Assembly: GCA_038147195.1 (NCBI GenBank)
Contig: JAYQTB010000004.1
Location: 1,488,001-1,552,000, forward strand
Source of the DNA: Eutrophocola salsuginis
Lineage (GTDB): Bacteria > Pseudomonadota > Gammaproteobacteria > Pseudomonadales > Pseudohongiellaceae
Reading direction: 5' to 3'
DNA length: 64,000 nt
Shown here: piece by piece, positions 1-7,937 of the stretch
Layout of the letters: every line of letters starts with the position of its first letter
Numbering within the stretch: the first letter of the stretch is position 1
Made by a program: the position numbers and the translations under genes
The notes under the pieces: generated by a model
Told to the model about the DNA's origin: nothing
Databases searched by the model: none
What the model saw: the letters and a program-made list of their open reading frames with translations, nothing else

Positions 1-174
1 AACGGCCGCATGGGGATTCGTCCAGCGATGTTCACGCAAAACGCCGGACATGGTCCTAGGATTTTGCGAATCATAGATGGCGAAGGAATGATGGGCCGCT
101 GCAGGTATAGTGACAACAGACAAACCCAGAATGGAAAAAACAAGACCCGGCACAATGCCCTGGTAACGTTTCAT
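1..174 (-). CDS. DUF6152-family exported protein, N-terminal part (cut by window edge)
   Basis: Reading leftward from an ATG at 174-172 there are 58 open codons running off the left edge. A GGGG-type ribosome-binding site lies about 9 nt upstream. The product begins with a short basic stretch and a hydrophobic signal peptide ending in Ala-Ala-Ala, followed at once by HHSFAIYD and, about 20 residues on, by RWTNPHA. That pattern (signal peptide, His-His-Ser at the mature N-terminus, W-x-NPH) is the hallmark of the DUF6152 family of small periplasmic proteins of unknown function. A second member starts at 16291. The C-terminal half is missing only because the window ends. The opposite-strand frame at 10-210 is its shadow. 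Confidence 0.75.
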   Translation of the reverse strand, partial: MKRYQGIVPGLVFSILGLSVVTIPAAAHHSFAIYDSQNPRTMSGVLREHRWTNPHAAV

Positions 175-244
175 GAATGGCTTCCCCTTACTGCAATTAC
201 ATTATTTTGAAAAGGTAATGGAACGGCTACAGCCAGTCCAGACC

Positions 245-1147
245 TCAGAGTCTAAGATTCTTCTTTATATTGCCTCGGACCAGGCTGACGATTTCACGAA
301 CAGTCTCCACCCGCGTGTAGTTCTGTCGTACCAACAGCACGATGCGCCGTGACGGCTGCGGTTGCTGGAACGGGATATAGACGATATCGCTGTTCTCGCG
401 CTGCTCCATTACCGACAGTTTGGGCAACAGCGTAATACCGACGCCGGCAGCGATCATGTAGCGCAAAGTTTCCAGGCTGGTGGCCTGGAAGCGCTTGTCC
501 TCGTCGGCACCGGCGCTGAAACAGAACCCCAGAGCCTGGTTGCGCAGGCAGTGGCCGTCCTCGAGGGTGAGTACGTGACATCCCTTGAGATCTTCAAGCT
601 TTACCCGTTTCTTTTTCGCCAGGGTATGTTTCCTGTTCACGGCCAGCACGAAAGGCTCATCAAAGAGGTCATAGGCATCAAAATCTTTCATGTCATCCAG
701 CCACGGAAGGATGAGGGCATCAAGATGGCCCTTGTCCAGTGCCTGGACCAGGTCGCTGGTCTGTTCCTCGTGCAGAAAGAATTCCATACGCGGAAGGCCA
801 GCGATCAGGTCGGGCATGATATGGGGGAGCAGGTAAGGCGCCAGGGTCGGAATCAGTCCCAGGTGCATCTCACCTGACAGCGGGTCGCCCAGGGTCTTGG
901 CGGTGACCTCCAGGTCGTGGGCGGCATTGAGCACTTTCCTCGCCTTGGCCAGCAACTGGTTGCCCGCGGGGGTCAGCATGATGTTGCGGCGATGACGTTC
1001 GATCAGGGTAACGCCCAGCTGTTCTTCCAGTTTGATAATCTGGCCGCTCAGCGTCGGCTGACTGACGTGGCAGGCCTCGGCGGCCTTGCCAAAGTGCTTG
1101 AAGCGCTCGATGGCGTCGAGGTATTCCAATTCCCTGAGTTTTATCAT
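245..1147 (-). CDS. oxyR: Hydrogen-peroxide-sensing LysR-type regulator OxyR
   Basis: A 300-residue LysR-family protein with an N-terminal winged helix-turn-helix (about residues 1-60, including SQPTLSGQI) and a periplasmic-binding-fold sensor domain. The sensor carries the OxyR signature LEDGHCLRNQALGFC, placing the two redox cysteines at C200 and C209, equivalent to E. coli C199 and C208. Oxidation of this pair to a disulfide activates transcription of catalase, peroxiredoxin and iron-handling genes; this is family knowledge. Length and start agree with the family. It stands alone, and the gene upstream of it (1274-2461) is closed by its own terminator. CTAT half-sites with OxyR-like spacing overlap its start region, suggesting autoregulation. 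Confidence 0.95.
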   Translation of the reverse strand: MIKLRELEYLDAIERFKHFGKAAEACHVSQPTLSGQIIKLEEQLGVTLIERHRRNIMLTPAGNQLLAKARKVLNAAHDLEVTAKTLGDPLSGEMHLGLIPTLAPYLLPHIMPDLIAGLPRMEFFLHEEQTSDLVQALDKGHLDALILPWLDDMKDFDAYDLFDEPFVLAVNRKHTLAKKKRVKLEDLKGCHVLTLEDGHCLRNQALGFCFSAGADEDKRFQATSLETLRYMIAAGVGITLLPKLSVMEQRENSDIVYIPFQQPQPSRRIVLLVRQNYTRVETVREIVSLVRGNIKKNLRL

Positions 1148-1182
1148 TTATTTTATCTATAATTAAAATTATTTTGATCTAT
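1146..1182. promoter_or_regulatory. Candidate OxyR autoregulatory site
   Basis: Two perfect CTAT elements at 1157-1160 and 1179-1182 are exactly 22 bp apart, the spacing expected of the ATAG-N7-CTAT-N7-ATAG-N7-CTAT OxyR motif. The two ATAG positions (1146-1149 and 1168-1171) match only two of four bases each. The stretch is very AT-rich, so chance matches are possible. It overlaps the first codon of oxyR, the right place for autoregulation. Confidence 0.35.
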
Positions 1183-1228
1183 CTTGCCAATAATAAAATC
1201 TCCTGTAAACGGGCTTTTGACACCTATC

Positions 1229-1251
1229 AAAAAGGGAGCCGAGGCTCCCTT
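1229..1251 (-). terminator. Rho-independent terminator of the PQQ dehydrogenase gene
   Basis: A perfect 7-bp GGGAGCC/GGCTCCC stem with a 2-base loop (1234-1249) is followed, on the minus strand, by a run of five T. It sits 23 bp after the stop of the 1274-2461 gene and separates it from oxyR. Confidence 0.85.
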
Positions 1252-1273
1252 CCCGAGATCATGAAAAACGCGG

Positions 1274-2461
1274 TCAGTTACTGTAGCTGATCCGGTATAT
1301 CACCCCGTTGTGATCATCCGACACCAGAAGTGAACCGTCTGGGGTTAGTTCCATGTCTACCGGGCGGCCCCAGTAAACGAGCCGGTTGGCATCAGCAGGA
1401 TCCTCCACCAGCCAGCCGGTGGCAAAGTCCTCAAAACCCTGCGCGCTACCGTTGGCAAAACGCATAAGGCGGATCAGGTAGCCCTGCGGCGGGTTGCGGT
1501 TCCAAGAGCCGTGGTAGGCGGCAAAGAGCTGACCGCGGTATTGCGCCGGGAACTGGCTGCCGGTGTAGAATTCGACTCCCAGGCCAGCGGTGTGGGCTGG
1601 CATTTCCAGGACGGCCGGCGTGAAGTCGCTGTCCTGCATAGTGGTGGGGAATTCGTTGTCAACGATGCCCTTGCCATAACGCCAGGGGTAGCCAAAATGC
1701 TGTCCTGCCCGGCTCACGCGATTGAGCTCCTCGGGCGGCGTGGTGTCGCCCCAGAGATCACGGCCGTTGTCGGTAAACCAGAGCTCGCCGGTGTCGGGAT
1801 GCCAGGTGAAACCCACGGTATTGCGGACACCCCGGGCCACGATCTCGCGGTTGCCGCCGTCCAGGTCCATGCGCAGGATGGTGCCAAATTCCCCTTCCGG
1901 AACGCAGATGTTGCAGGGTGCGCCAACCGGGACATATAGCTTGCCGTCCGGGCCGACGTCGATGAATTTCCAGCCGTGCTGGTACTCGGTGGGCAGCGTG
2001 TCCGTGACCACTTCCGGTGCTGGCATATCGCGCAGGTGGTTGTCGGCATCGGGGTAGCGCAGGATGCGGCTGATCTCGGCTACGTACAGGTCACCCTCAT
2101 ACCAGGTCACGCCGTTGGGAAAGTTGAGACCCTCGGCGATGGTAATGACTTCATCACCGACACCGTCACCGTCGGCATCGGGAATGGCGTAGACCTTGCC
2201 GATGGAGTCGGCACCCACGGCTCCGCGGGTTCCCACGTACAGCACGCCATTGTCGCTGAGAGCGATCTGGCGCGCCTCCTCCATGCCCCGGGCATAAATG
2301 GAAATTTCGAAGCCCTCGGGCAACTGGATGCGGTCCAGGTAGGCGTCCACATTGACGTCGATTGGATTGCGGGCAGCGCTGACCTGAGGTTGCTGGGCGA
2401 CAACAGTGCCGGTGATGGCCGACGCGAGAATCAGGGAGGGGGTCAACAGGCGCCTGTACAT
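1274..2461 (-). CDS. Exported PQQ-dependent sugar dehydrogenase-like beta-propeller protein
   Basis: 395 residues from an ATG at 2461 preceded by AGGAGA 7 nt upstream; a frame 22 codons longer exists but lacks such a site. A signal peptide ending near VVAQQ is followed by a six-bladed propeller typical of soluble aldose/sorbosone dehydrogenases. Recognisable pieces are LPEGFEISIYARG, IPDADGDGVGDE (calcium-like loop), QHGWKFIDVGPDGKLYV, GFTWHPDTGELWFTDNGRD and a C-terminal SDDHNGVIYRI. Family members oxidise sugars in the periplasm with PQQ, although many paralogues have unknown substrates and some do not bind PQQ. No PQQ biosynthesis gene is in the window. It has its own terminator downstream. 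Confidence 0.8.
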   Translation of the reverse strand: MYRRLLTPSLILASAITGTVVAQQPQVSAARNPIDVNVDAYLDRIQLPEGFEISIYARGMEEARQIALSDNGVLYVGTRGAVGADSIGKVYAIPDADGDGVGDEVITIAEGLNFPNGVTWYEGDLYVAEISRILRYPDADNHLRDMPAPEVVTDTLPTEYQHGWKFIDVGPDGKLYVPVGAPCNICVPEGEFGTILRMDLDGGNREIVARGVRNTVGFTWHPDTGELWFTDNGRDLWGDTTPPEELNRVSRAGQHFGYPWRYGKGIVDNEFPTTMQDSDFTPAVLEMPAHTAGLGVEFYTGSQFPAQYRGQLFAAYHGSWNRNPPQGYLIRLMRFANGSAQGFEDFATGWLVEDPADANRLVYWGRPVDMELTPDGSLLVSDDHNGVIYRISYSN

Positions 2462-2559
2462 ATGTTTCTCCTGAGGGGTTTCTGTAGTGAGGCCGTTCAG
2501 AATAGACAAGGCGCCGGCGGAATTCAATGCGTGCCGGGTGCAGTGACGGCGGAGTCGGG

Positions 2560-2565
2560 TATAAT
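2560..2565 (+). promoter_or_regulatory. Likely -10 box of the tRNA-Leu promoter
   Basis: A perfect TATAAT lies 28 bp upstream of the tRNA 5' end, in the gap between divergent transcription units. No good -35 match is visible at the standard distance, so the promoter assignment rests on the -10 and its position. Confidence 0.5.
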
Positions 2566-2593
2566 ACTCACACTCGCCTTCAAGATGATTAAT

Positions 2594-2678
<85 letters not shown>

Positions 2679-2717
2679 AATTACTTTCCAAAGACATCCT
2701 ATCCCAGGTAGAAACCT

Positions 2718-3482
2718 TCAATCCACGCCTGTAGCTGCAAAAGTTTCGCGTGCAGCATCGGAAACAAGAAATTGCAGGAATTCTGTCGCAATTGCCGGAC
2801 TTCCTGACCTTTGAAGTACTATCCCTTCGTAGTTTATCCAGGTCTGTAATTCCTCAGGTAACCTGCCGATCAACACAATCCCGTTGCCTTCGTAGGGTCG
2901 GATTTCAGACAGCAAACCAAAACCAATTTCCAAGCCCTGACCGGCCCTCATGCGATCCATGGTCTGGGCAGCATTCGCGGGACGCGCACTTTTGGGCGTT
3001 ATCTGCTCACTGATGCCAAGTTCTTCAAACATCCGGTCCACCGACTGGCCCGAGCCCGCAGTATTGAAAATCACACCATCGGCTTCAAGAGCTGCCTGCC
3101 TGAGAGCACTGACGGTAGAAATATCGGGAGCCTGTGCACCATCCCTGATGATGATGCCAATACCAACCCTTGCCACCGGGATCGCGGGTGAAGACGCATG
3201 ATTATCGATAACTGCCTGATCAACAATGGCAAGCGTTCCGACAAGGATGTCAGCAGGTTCATTAGATACCAGCAACTGATTGATCGCATTGGTACCCATC
3301 ACTTCAACTGCAACGGAATATCCGGTCATGAGTTCAAAAGCCTCGGCCAGCTCGATTATCGCCTCGGATACAGGATTTGCACTGATCACCCGGATCTGGG
3401 CGGAAACCTGTCCAGCTCCCAGGATTATAAAAATGCATATAAGCAGGGCTACTGGCCGCAGATGTGACAGTTTTCCTTTCAT
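2718..3482 (-). CDS. ModA-like periplasmic substrate-binding protein
   Basis: 254 residues with an N-terminal signal peptide (hydrophobic stretch, cut near VSAQ) and a type 2 periplasmic-binding fold. The order IRVISANPVSEAIIELAEAFE, then a GTNAINQLL segment, NTAGSGQSVDRMFEELG and a C-terminal EFLQFLVSDAARETF closely follows the molybdate-binding ModA family. No ModB or ModC gene is adjacent, so the ligand and partner permease are unknown; stand-alone ModA-like proteins with other ligands are common. Its ATG overlaps by one base (TGATG) the stop codon of an upstream relic resembling the C-terminus of the same family, suggesting it was once the second gene of a translationally coupled pair. 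It converges on the tRNA-Leu gene. Confidence 0.75.
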   Translation of the reverse strand: MKGKLSHLRPVALLICIFIILGAGQVSAQIRVISANPVSEAIIELAEAFELMTGYSVAVEVMGTNAINQLLVSNEPADILVGTLAIVDQAVIDNHASSPAIPVARVGIGIIIRDGAQAPDISTVSALRQAALEADGVIFNTAGSGQSVDRMFEELGISEQITPKSARPANAAQTMDRMRAGQGLEIGFGLLSEIRPYEGNGIVLIGRLPEELQTWINYEGIVLQRSGSPAIATEFLQFLVSDAARETFAATGVD

Positions 3483-3628
3483 CAGTAATTCTCCTGAGTA
3501 ATATAGTCTTTTCCCAAGACTACCTTAAAAGCACTTGATTCCTGAAGAAACTTGCAGAACTCGGCTGCAGAATAATCATTCATAAACCCTTGTAAATGAT
3601 TGGTAATGTACTTATTCAAACTCTGGAT
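3482..3628 (-). pseudogene. Relic: C-terminus of a second ModA-like binding protein
   Basis: A 48-codon open stretch with no usable start at its head ends in TGA at 3484-3482, overlapping the next gene's ATG. It translates to a segment containing YSAAEFCKFLQESSAF and KVVLGKDYI. This mirrors the helix near the C-terminus of the downstream protein (ATEFLQFLVSDAARETF). I read it as the surviving tail of a deleted paralogue. The rest of the gap to 3771 shows no further homology by eye. A leaderless small gene starting at the internal ATG near 3583 is the alternative. Confidence 0.45.
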
Positions 3629-3771
3629 TTAATAGTCAAAAAGGCCTGACCTTTCCCCGGTAATCAGTGCCACTCATTTGGCGCGTTTACCGATTGAACA
3701 AGACCAGCAGTAACCCGCTGCGAGAAAAAATCATGAACTAGAAGTGCAGGACATCAGAACCGGGAATAGCT

Positions 3772-4746
3772 TCATTCTAGCCCCAGGAACCTAGCGGGAT
3801 TGTGCTTGGTCATCAAATCGATCTCTTCCTGGCTGAATCCGGAATCGGCCAGCACCTCAAGCGCCATCTGGTATGCCCGTGCATAATCAACACGGTTAGG
3901 CTGACCCAGGTCAGTAGTCAACACGATATTTTCCGGTCCCAGCTCTCGAATGTCCGCCAGTTTCTGCGGTCCGAAGTCAATTGCCGGATTCACCATATCC
4001 ACTTCATCGGGACCGCCGCCCGTCAGGCCATCGCCGCTGAGCACCACCTCAATAAGGGCACCAAGTCTGATCATTTCCTTCATGTCTGCCATCGAGACTG
4101 CCATGCCACTGTGGTTGGGATGCTGTACATAGATCTTGTTGACACCGGCTTCCACTGCGGCCCTGATTACCATCTTGGTTTCTTCAGGGCTTACATGGCC
4201 GGTGGACAGGCCAAGGTCATACTTTGCAACTACTTCCAGCACTTCATGGACCTCTGGCAGCAATTCGCCATCCCGGGTTACGGGTACTGCAGTGGCTGGA
4301 TTAGCATTGCGATATTCCGCATCAATCGTCGGCATGTAGACCAGCTTACCGTGTCTGCCACGCGACAGGGCCATGGCCTCTACTGCCACTGGATTGAGTC
4401 CGCCTACCGCCCGGTTGAGTACGATCCCGCCGTATACCTCGACATCCGGCACTACCCGCGACACCAGATAGGCCCATGAAGCGGTTTCTGTGTGGTGCTC
4501 CTTCAATACAATCCCACGCATGCCATAAATGCTGGCAATCTGGGCAGCTTCAAGGGCATCGAAAGCACGTCGGAAATTCAGCAATTCTGTTTCGGGTGCC
4601 ACATGAGCGTGCAGGTCAATGATGCCTTCAAGAGAAGGTGAGTTGTCCTGTTGAGCATTGGCTACGTTAAGGGCTAAAAGCAATAATGCCAGTATCACAC
4701 GCATGTTTTTCGCGGAAAATCCGCGCATATCCACGATTGTTTTCAT
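3772..4746 (-). CDS. Exported DUF6282-family metal-dependent hydrolase-like protein
   Basis: 324 residues from an ATG at 4746 with AGGAGA about 8 nt upstream; a GTG seven codons earlier overlaps the previous stop but has a poorer site. A signal peptide (ALLLLALNVANAQQ) precedes an amidohydrolase-like barrel. An HxH motif appears in IDLHAHVAPE (H46 and H48 of this start), followed by EHHTE, TGHVSPEE, VQHPNHSGM and a late TTDLGQP; these are plausible metal ligands and match the DUF6282 pattern. The reaction is unknown. It is the last gene of a leftward unit with the GlcG-like gene and tctCBA upstream, so it may act on the compound imported by that transporter. An export signal on such an enzyme is unusual. 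Confidence 0.7.
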   Translation of the reverse strand: MKTIVDMRGFSAKNMRVILALLLLALNVANAQQDNSPSLEGIIDLHAHVAPETELLNFRRAFDALEAAQIASIYGMRGIVLKEHHTETASWAYLVSRVVPDVEVYGGIVLNRAVGGLNPVAVEAMALSRGRHGKLVYMPTIDAEYRNANPATAVPVTRDGELLPEVHEVLEVVAKYDLGLSTGHVSPEETKMVIRAAVEAGVNKIYVQHPNHSGMAVSMADMKEMIRLGALIEVVLSGDGLTGGGPDEVDMVNPAIDFGPQKLADIRELGPENIVLTTDLGQPNRVDYARAYQMALEVLADSGFSQEEIDLMTKHNPARFLGLE

Positions 4747-4763
4747 CGGTCTTTCTCCTGTTT

Positions 4764-5267
4764 TCACTGAATGACTGCGGCGCCGGCCCGGGCAGCGATA
4801 CCATCCTGTTCACCACTGCCGCCTGAAACGCCGATACCGCCTATGAGTTCCCCGTTGACGATGATGGGGATGCCGCCTTCCAGCGGTACTGCGCCTCGCA
4901 GGTTGAGTAAACGGATGCCCTGCCCGCCCTGTGCCACACCATCCTCGAATACCTTGGTAGGACGACGGAACAAGGCTGCAGATCTGGCCTTGTCGATTGC
5001 CACTTCGACACTGCCGGTCTGTGTGCCATCCATCTTTTCGAAATAAACCAGATGGCCTCCGGTATCTACAATCGCCAAGGCCATCATCCAGCCCCTGCTA
5101 CTGGCGGCGGCCATAGCAGCTGCAGCAGCAACCTTGGCTGATTCAAGTGCAATCGGACGACCATAGGGAGTTTGCGGGGGTGCCGCAAAACCTTCCTGGG
5201 CATTTGCAACAGGCCAGCCGGCCAACATTGCCAGACTCACGAGAATTACTATTTTCACTTGTTTCAT
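4764..5267 (-). CDS. Exported GlcG/HbpS-like (DUF336) protein
   Basis: 167 residues from ATG 5267, with AGGAG 9 nt upstream; a longer frame starts at 5351 but would extend into the upstream relic. A signal peptide ends at VANAQ. The DUF336 domain is shown by LESAKVAAAAAMAAASSRGW, IVDTGGHLVYFEKMD and the C-terminal GELIGGIGVSGGSGEQDG. Family members (GlcG of the glycolate locus, HbpS of Streptomyces) are small alpha/beta proteins; some bind haem or cobalamin, and many sit beside transport or catabolic operons with no assigned function. It lies between the SGNH relic and the DUF6282 gene. Confidence 0.85.
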   Translation of the reverse strand: MKQVKIVILVSLAMLAGWPVANAQEGFAAPPQTPYGRPIALESAKVAAAAAMAAASSRGWMMALAIVDTGGHLVYFEKMDGTQTGSVEVAIDKARSAALFRRPTKVFEDGVAQGGQGIRLLNLRGAVPLEGGIPIIVNGELIGGIGVSGGSGEQDGIAARAGAAVIQ

Positions 5268-5316
5268 ACTTCTTGCTCCTGACCTGACAATTGAAAAGTT
5301 AATGATTGATCCAGCC

Positions 5317-5837
5317 TCAACGTAACAGTTCAATGTTGATCGCTTCGGCAATCATCTGTTCGCCTGCGGCATATGGCCCAAATTTTTTGTCGGTATCCAG
5401 TCCGGGCATGAAAGACGCATAGTTTTGCGGATCCCGCATCATGGCATCTAGGTCGATGATGCCATCGAAGAAAGTACCGCTGCCTATCCATGCTTTGAAA
5501 CTGTTACGCAGACTGTCCTTTTCCGGGACTAGAAATTGGCAGAAGGCACACATTCAAAAGGCATCATAGTAGCCGCTATCACCTTGACGCCACGCGCATG
5601 GGCCCGCGTTACAAACTGGGGGTAGGCCGCAGCAAGCGTTTCAACATCTAGCAGGCGCGAGGCTGGAATCATCGCGATACCCAACAGAGTGGGAGCTACA
5701 GGTGCATCGGGTAATGCGGTGAACCCACCCGGCAAAAGTTGCCTCGCCCGGTCCTGCGACAGTGCAGGCCTTGTTGACAAGGCTGCAAACAGAAATGTGC
5801 AAGCCAGTTCGGAATGGCGAATTGCAGATATCAGCAT
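5317..5837 (-). pseudogene. Decayed SGNH/GDSL-type hydrolase gene
   Basis: Two overlapping leftward frames together resemble the second half of SGNH-type lipases/esterases. The first (5837-5529) keeps a signal peptide ending in ALSQ and then LLDVETLAAAYPQFVTRAHA and VKVIAATMMPFE, before a TAG. The second, shifted frame (from 5553) resumes with EKDSLRNSFKAWI, FFDGIIDLDAMMRDP and AGEQMIAEAINIELL. The N-terminal GDSL block with the nucleophile is missing between signal peptide and core, a frameshift falls near 5530-5550, and the usual Asp-x-x-His near the C-terminus is replaced by DKKFGPYAAG. I conclude it is non-functional. It sits inside the transporter operon between tctA and the GlcG-like gene. 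Confidence 0.75.
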
Positions 5838-5893
5838 ATTAAATACTGCCTGTCTTTGTGTGGATCATTCGGAAGTTACTCTGCTGCTTTTCC

Positions 5894-7396
5894 TCAATCA
5901 ATTTTGCGCGCCTTTCCTGATACCAGCAACGCCCTGCCTGCAGGCCAGAGCAGGGCCATAACCGCAATGCCAATAATTATCAGAGCCAGCGGGCGGGTGT
6001 AGAACCCGGCCAGACTGCCGTCACCCACTATAATCTGGCGGCGCAGGGACACTTCGATAAGGTTGCCTAGGATCAGGCCCAGAATCAATGCGGCACTGGA
6101 GTAATTGAATTTTTCAAAAAAATATCCCACCAGACTAAAAATAAACATGATTAGTACATCGTAGTAAGAGTTCTTCAATGAATAGGCACCCACCAGACCA
6201 AGCACCACTATCAGGCTACCCAGCAGAGGATAGGGCAGTCTCAGGATATGGGCGAACTGGCTGGTAACGAATCGGCCGCCGATAAACAACAACAGTGCGG
6301 ATGCTGTCATTGCCATGAAAATCGCATAGAGCATGACCGGCTGTTCACGTATCAGTAGAGGTCCAGGCGTAAGGCCGATAATCAGAAAAGCCGCCATGAT
6401 AACGGCAGCTACAGGGCTGCCGGGTATACCAAGCACAAGCGTTGGCACTAAGGAGCCGCCTATGGCGGCATTATTGGAAGACTCTGGCGCGATTATGCCC
6501 CGGGGGTTGCCATCACCAAAGGCCGGTTTTTCTTGCTTGTGCCGACCGGATGCCTCTCCATAGGCAATGAGGCTGGCAATTGAGCCACCGGCTGCTGGGA
6601 TGATGCCGATAAGCGTGCCGAGTATCGAACCTTTGAGGAAGGTATCCCACATCCGAGCCATATCTTTGAACTTCATTAATTGCATGGATATTTTGCCCTC
6701 GGTCCGCACGCCAGTTTCACGAAGGTAGTAGCGCTCTATGTTTTTCCAGACCTCGGCAATGGCAAAAGTGCCGATCATCACGGAAATGTAATTGATGCCG
6801 TTGATTAGGAATGGCTGACTGAAGGCGATGCGCTCCAAGCCATTGATACTGTCCAGCCCGATAGTGGCAACCATCAGCCCGACTAGCGCAGAAAAAACTG
6901 CTTTTAACTGGTTTCTAGACCCTATGCTTGTGATACAGGCCAAGCCAACAAGGCCGAGAGCAAAATATTCCGCACTCTGAAAAGACAAGGCCGCAGAGGC
7001 AAGCAAAGGCGCAGCAAGAAGCATAATGAAGGCGGAAAAGACAGCGCCGAAAGCAGAGGCCGTCACCGCCAGCCCAAGCGCCTTGCCGGCCATGCCGCAG
7101 AGGGCCATAGGATAGCCGTCGAAAGTCGTGGCGATAGCTTCGGGCGTGCCAGGAGTTTTAAGCAGGATGGCTGAGATAGAGCCGCCGGACGCCCCGCCCA
7201 GATATACCGTTACCAGCAGGACGATAGCAGTAACTGCATCCATGGAATAGGTAAAAGGCAGGCACAGGATGATGGCCATTGATGAACTCAACCCAGGAAG
7301 CGAGCCGCAAACGATGCCGAACATTGTGCCGACCACGATCAACATCAGGGTCAGAGGATTGAAAACAGCATCAAAGGCCTGCAGGATGATTTCCAT
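5894..7396 (-). CDS. tctA: Tripartite tricarboxylate transporter, large permease (TctA family)
   Basis: 500 residues, about a dozen hydrophobic segments, the normal family length. Conserved TctA elements are visible: GIVCGSLPGLSSSMAI near the N-terminus, YLGGASGGSISAILLKTPGT, and the second-half repeat GIIPAAGGSIASLIAYGEA followed by GIIAPESSNNAAIGGSLVPT. TctA forms the channel of a secondary, cation-coupled transporter driven by a periplasmic TctC-type receptor. It lies 17 bp after tctB in the order tctC-tctB-tctA. Characterised systems take up citrate and other carboxylates, including aromatic dicarboxylates; the ligand here cannot be told from sequence. I use the symbol for the family, not a proven citrate specificity. 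Confidence 0.92.
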   Translation of the reverse strand: MEIILQAFDAVFNPLTLMLIVVGTMFGIVCGSLPGLSSSMAIILCLPFTYSMDAVTAIVLLVTVYLGGASGGSISAILLKTPGTPEAIATTFDGYPMALCGMAGKALGLAVTASAFGAVFSAFIMLLAAPLLASAALSFQSAEYFALGLVGLACITSIGSRNQLKAVFSALVGLMVATIGLDSINGLERIAFSQPFLINGINYISVMIGTFAIAEVWKNIERYYLRETGVRTEGKISMQLMKFKDMARMWDTFLKGSILGTLIGIIPAAGGSIASLIAYGEASGRHKQEKPAFGDGNPRGIIAPESSNNAAIGGSLVPTLVLGIPGSPVAAVIMAAFLIIGLTPGPLLIREQPVMLYAIFMAMTASALLLFIGGRFVTSQFAHILRLPYPLLGSLIVVLGLVGAYSLKNSYYDVLIMFIFSLVGYFFEKFNYSSAALILGLILGNLIEVSLRRQIIVGDGSLAGFYTRPLALIIIGIAVMALLWPAGRALLVSGKARKID

Positions 7397-7413
7397 GATT
7401 CGTTATCTGCCTC

Positions 7414-7899
7414 TCAATACACGAGGAAGCTGAGTTCCCGGAAAATGCCAATTCCGCGAGGCAAAGGAACATAAAAGACGGTACCGAACATTATAACTAG
7501 GGCAACAGAGGCAATCGCAGAAAATAAGGTTAGACGTGTCCACTTATCGTAGCCAAAGGATGACGCAGCAATGAACATGTAAAGTATTGTGCTGACTGCA
7601 AAGCCGAGAATATTTAGCAGGATGATATAGCCCACCAATAGTGCGATATTGAGCAATAGCAATCGCCCCTCAGCGCGTTTGATGTCTAGCAGTGGCAGGT
7701 CAACCGGGGATTTGCTTCGTAATGCCCTGACTGTCAGTAGCACCAGCAAGAGGAGTGCCAGTACGCCGATTATCTGAGGGAATCCGCTGGCGCCCAAGGT
7801 GTCGAGCGTGTCTTCTAAGTCTGGCAGCCGCAGGACTTTGGCAAGATAGACGGCGATGAACAGGCCAAGGATGCAATTGAAAACGATTTCCGCTGCCAT
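7414..7899 (-). CDS. tctB: Tripartite tricarboxylate transporter, small permease (TctB family)
   Basis: 161 residues with four clear transmembrane segments (near residues 5-20, 40-58, 82-105 and 122-146), the topology of TctB. Sequence is poorly conserved in this family, so the call rests on length, topology and its place between tctC and tctA. It is required for transport together with TctA. Spacing of 38 bp to tctC and 17 bp to tctA implies one transcript. Confidence 0.88.
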   Translation of the reverse strand: MAAEIVFNCILGLFIAVYLAKVLRLPDLEDTLDTLGASGFPQIIGVLALLLLVLLTVRALRSKSPVDLPLLDIKRAEGRLLLLNIALLVGYIILLNILGFAVSTILYMFIAASSFGYDKWTRLTLFSAIASVALVIMFGTVFYVPLPRGIGIFRELSFLVY

Positions 7900-7937
7900 G
7901 TTTTACTGATTGAGGTAGATGTCGTGCAACTTCATGC

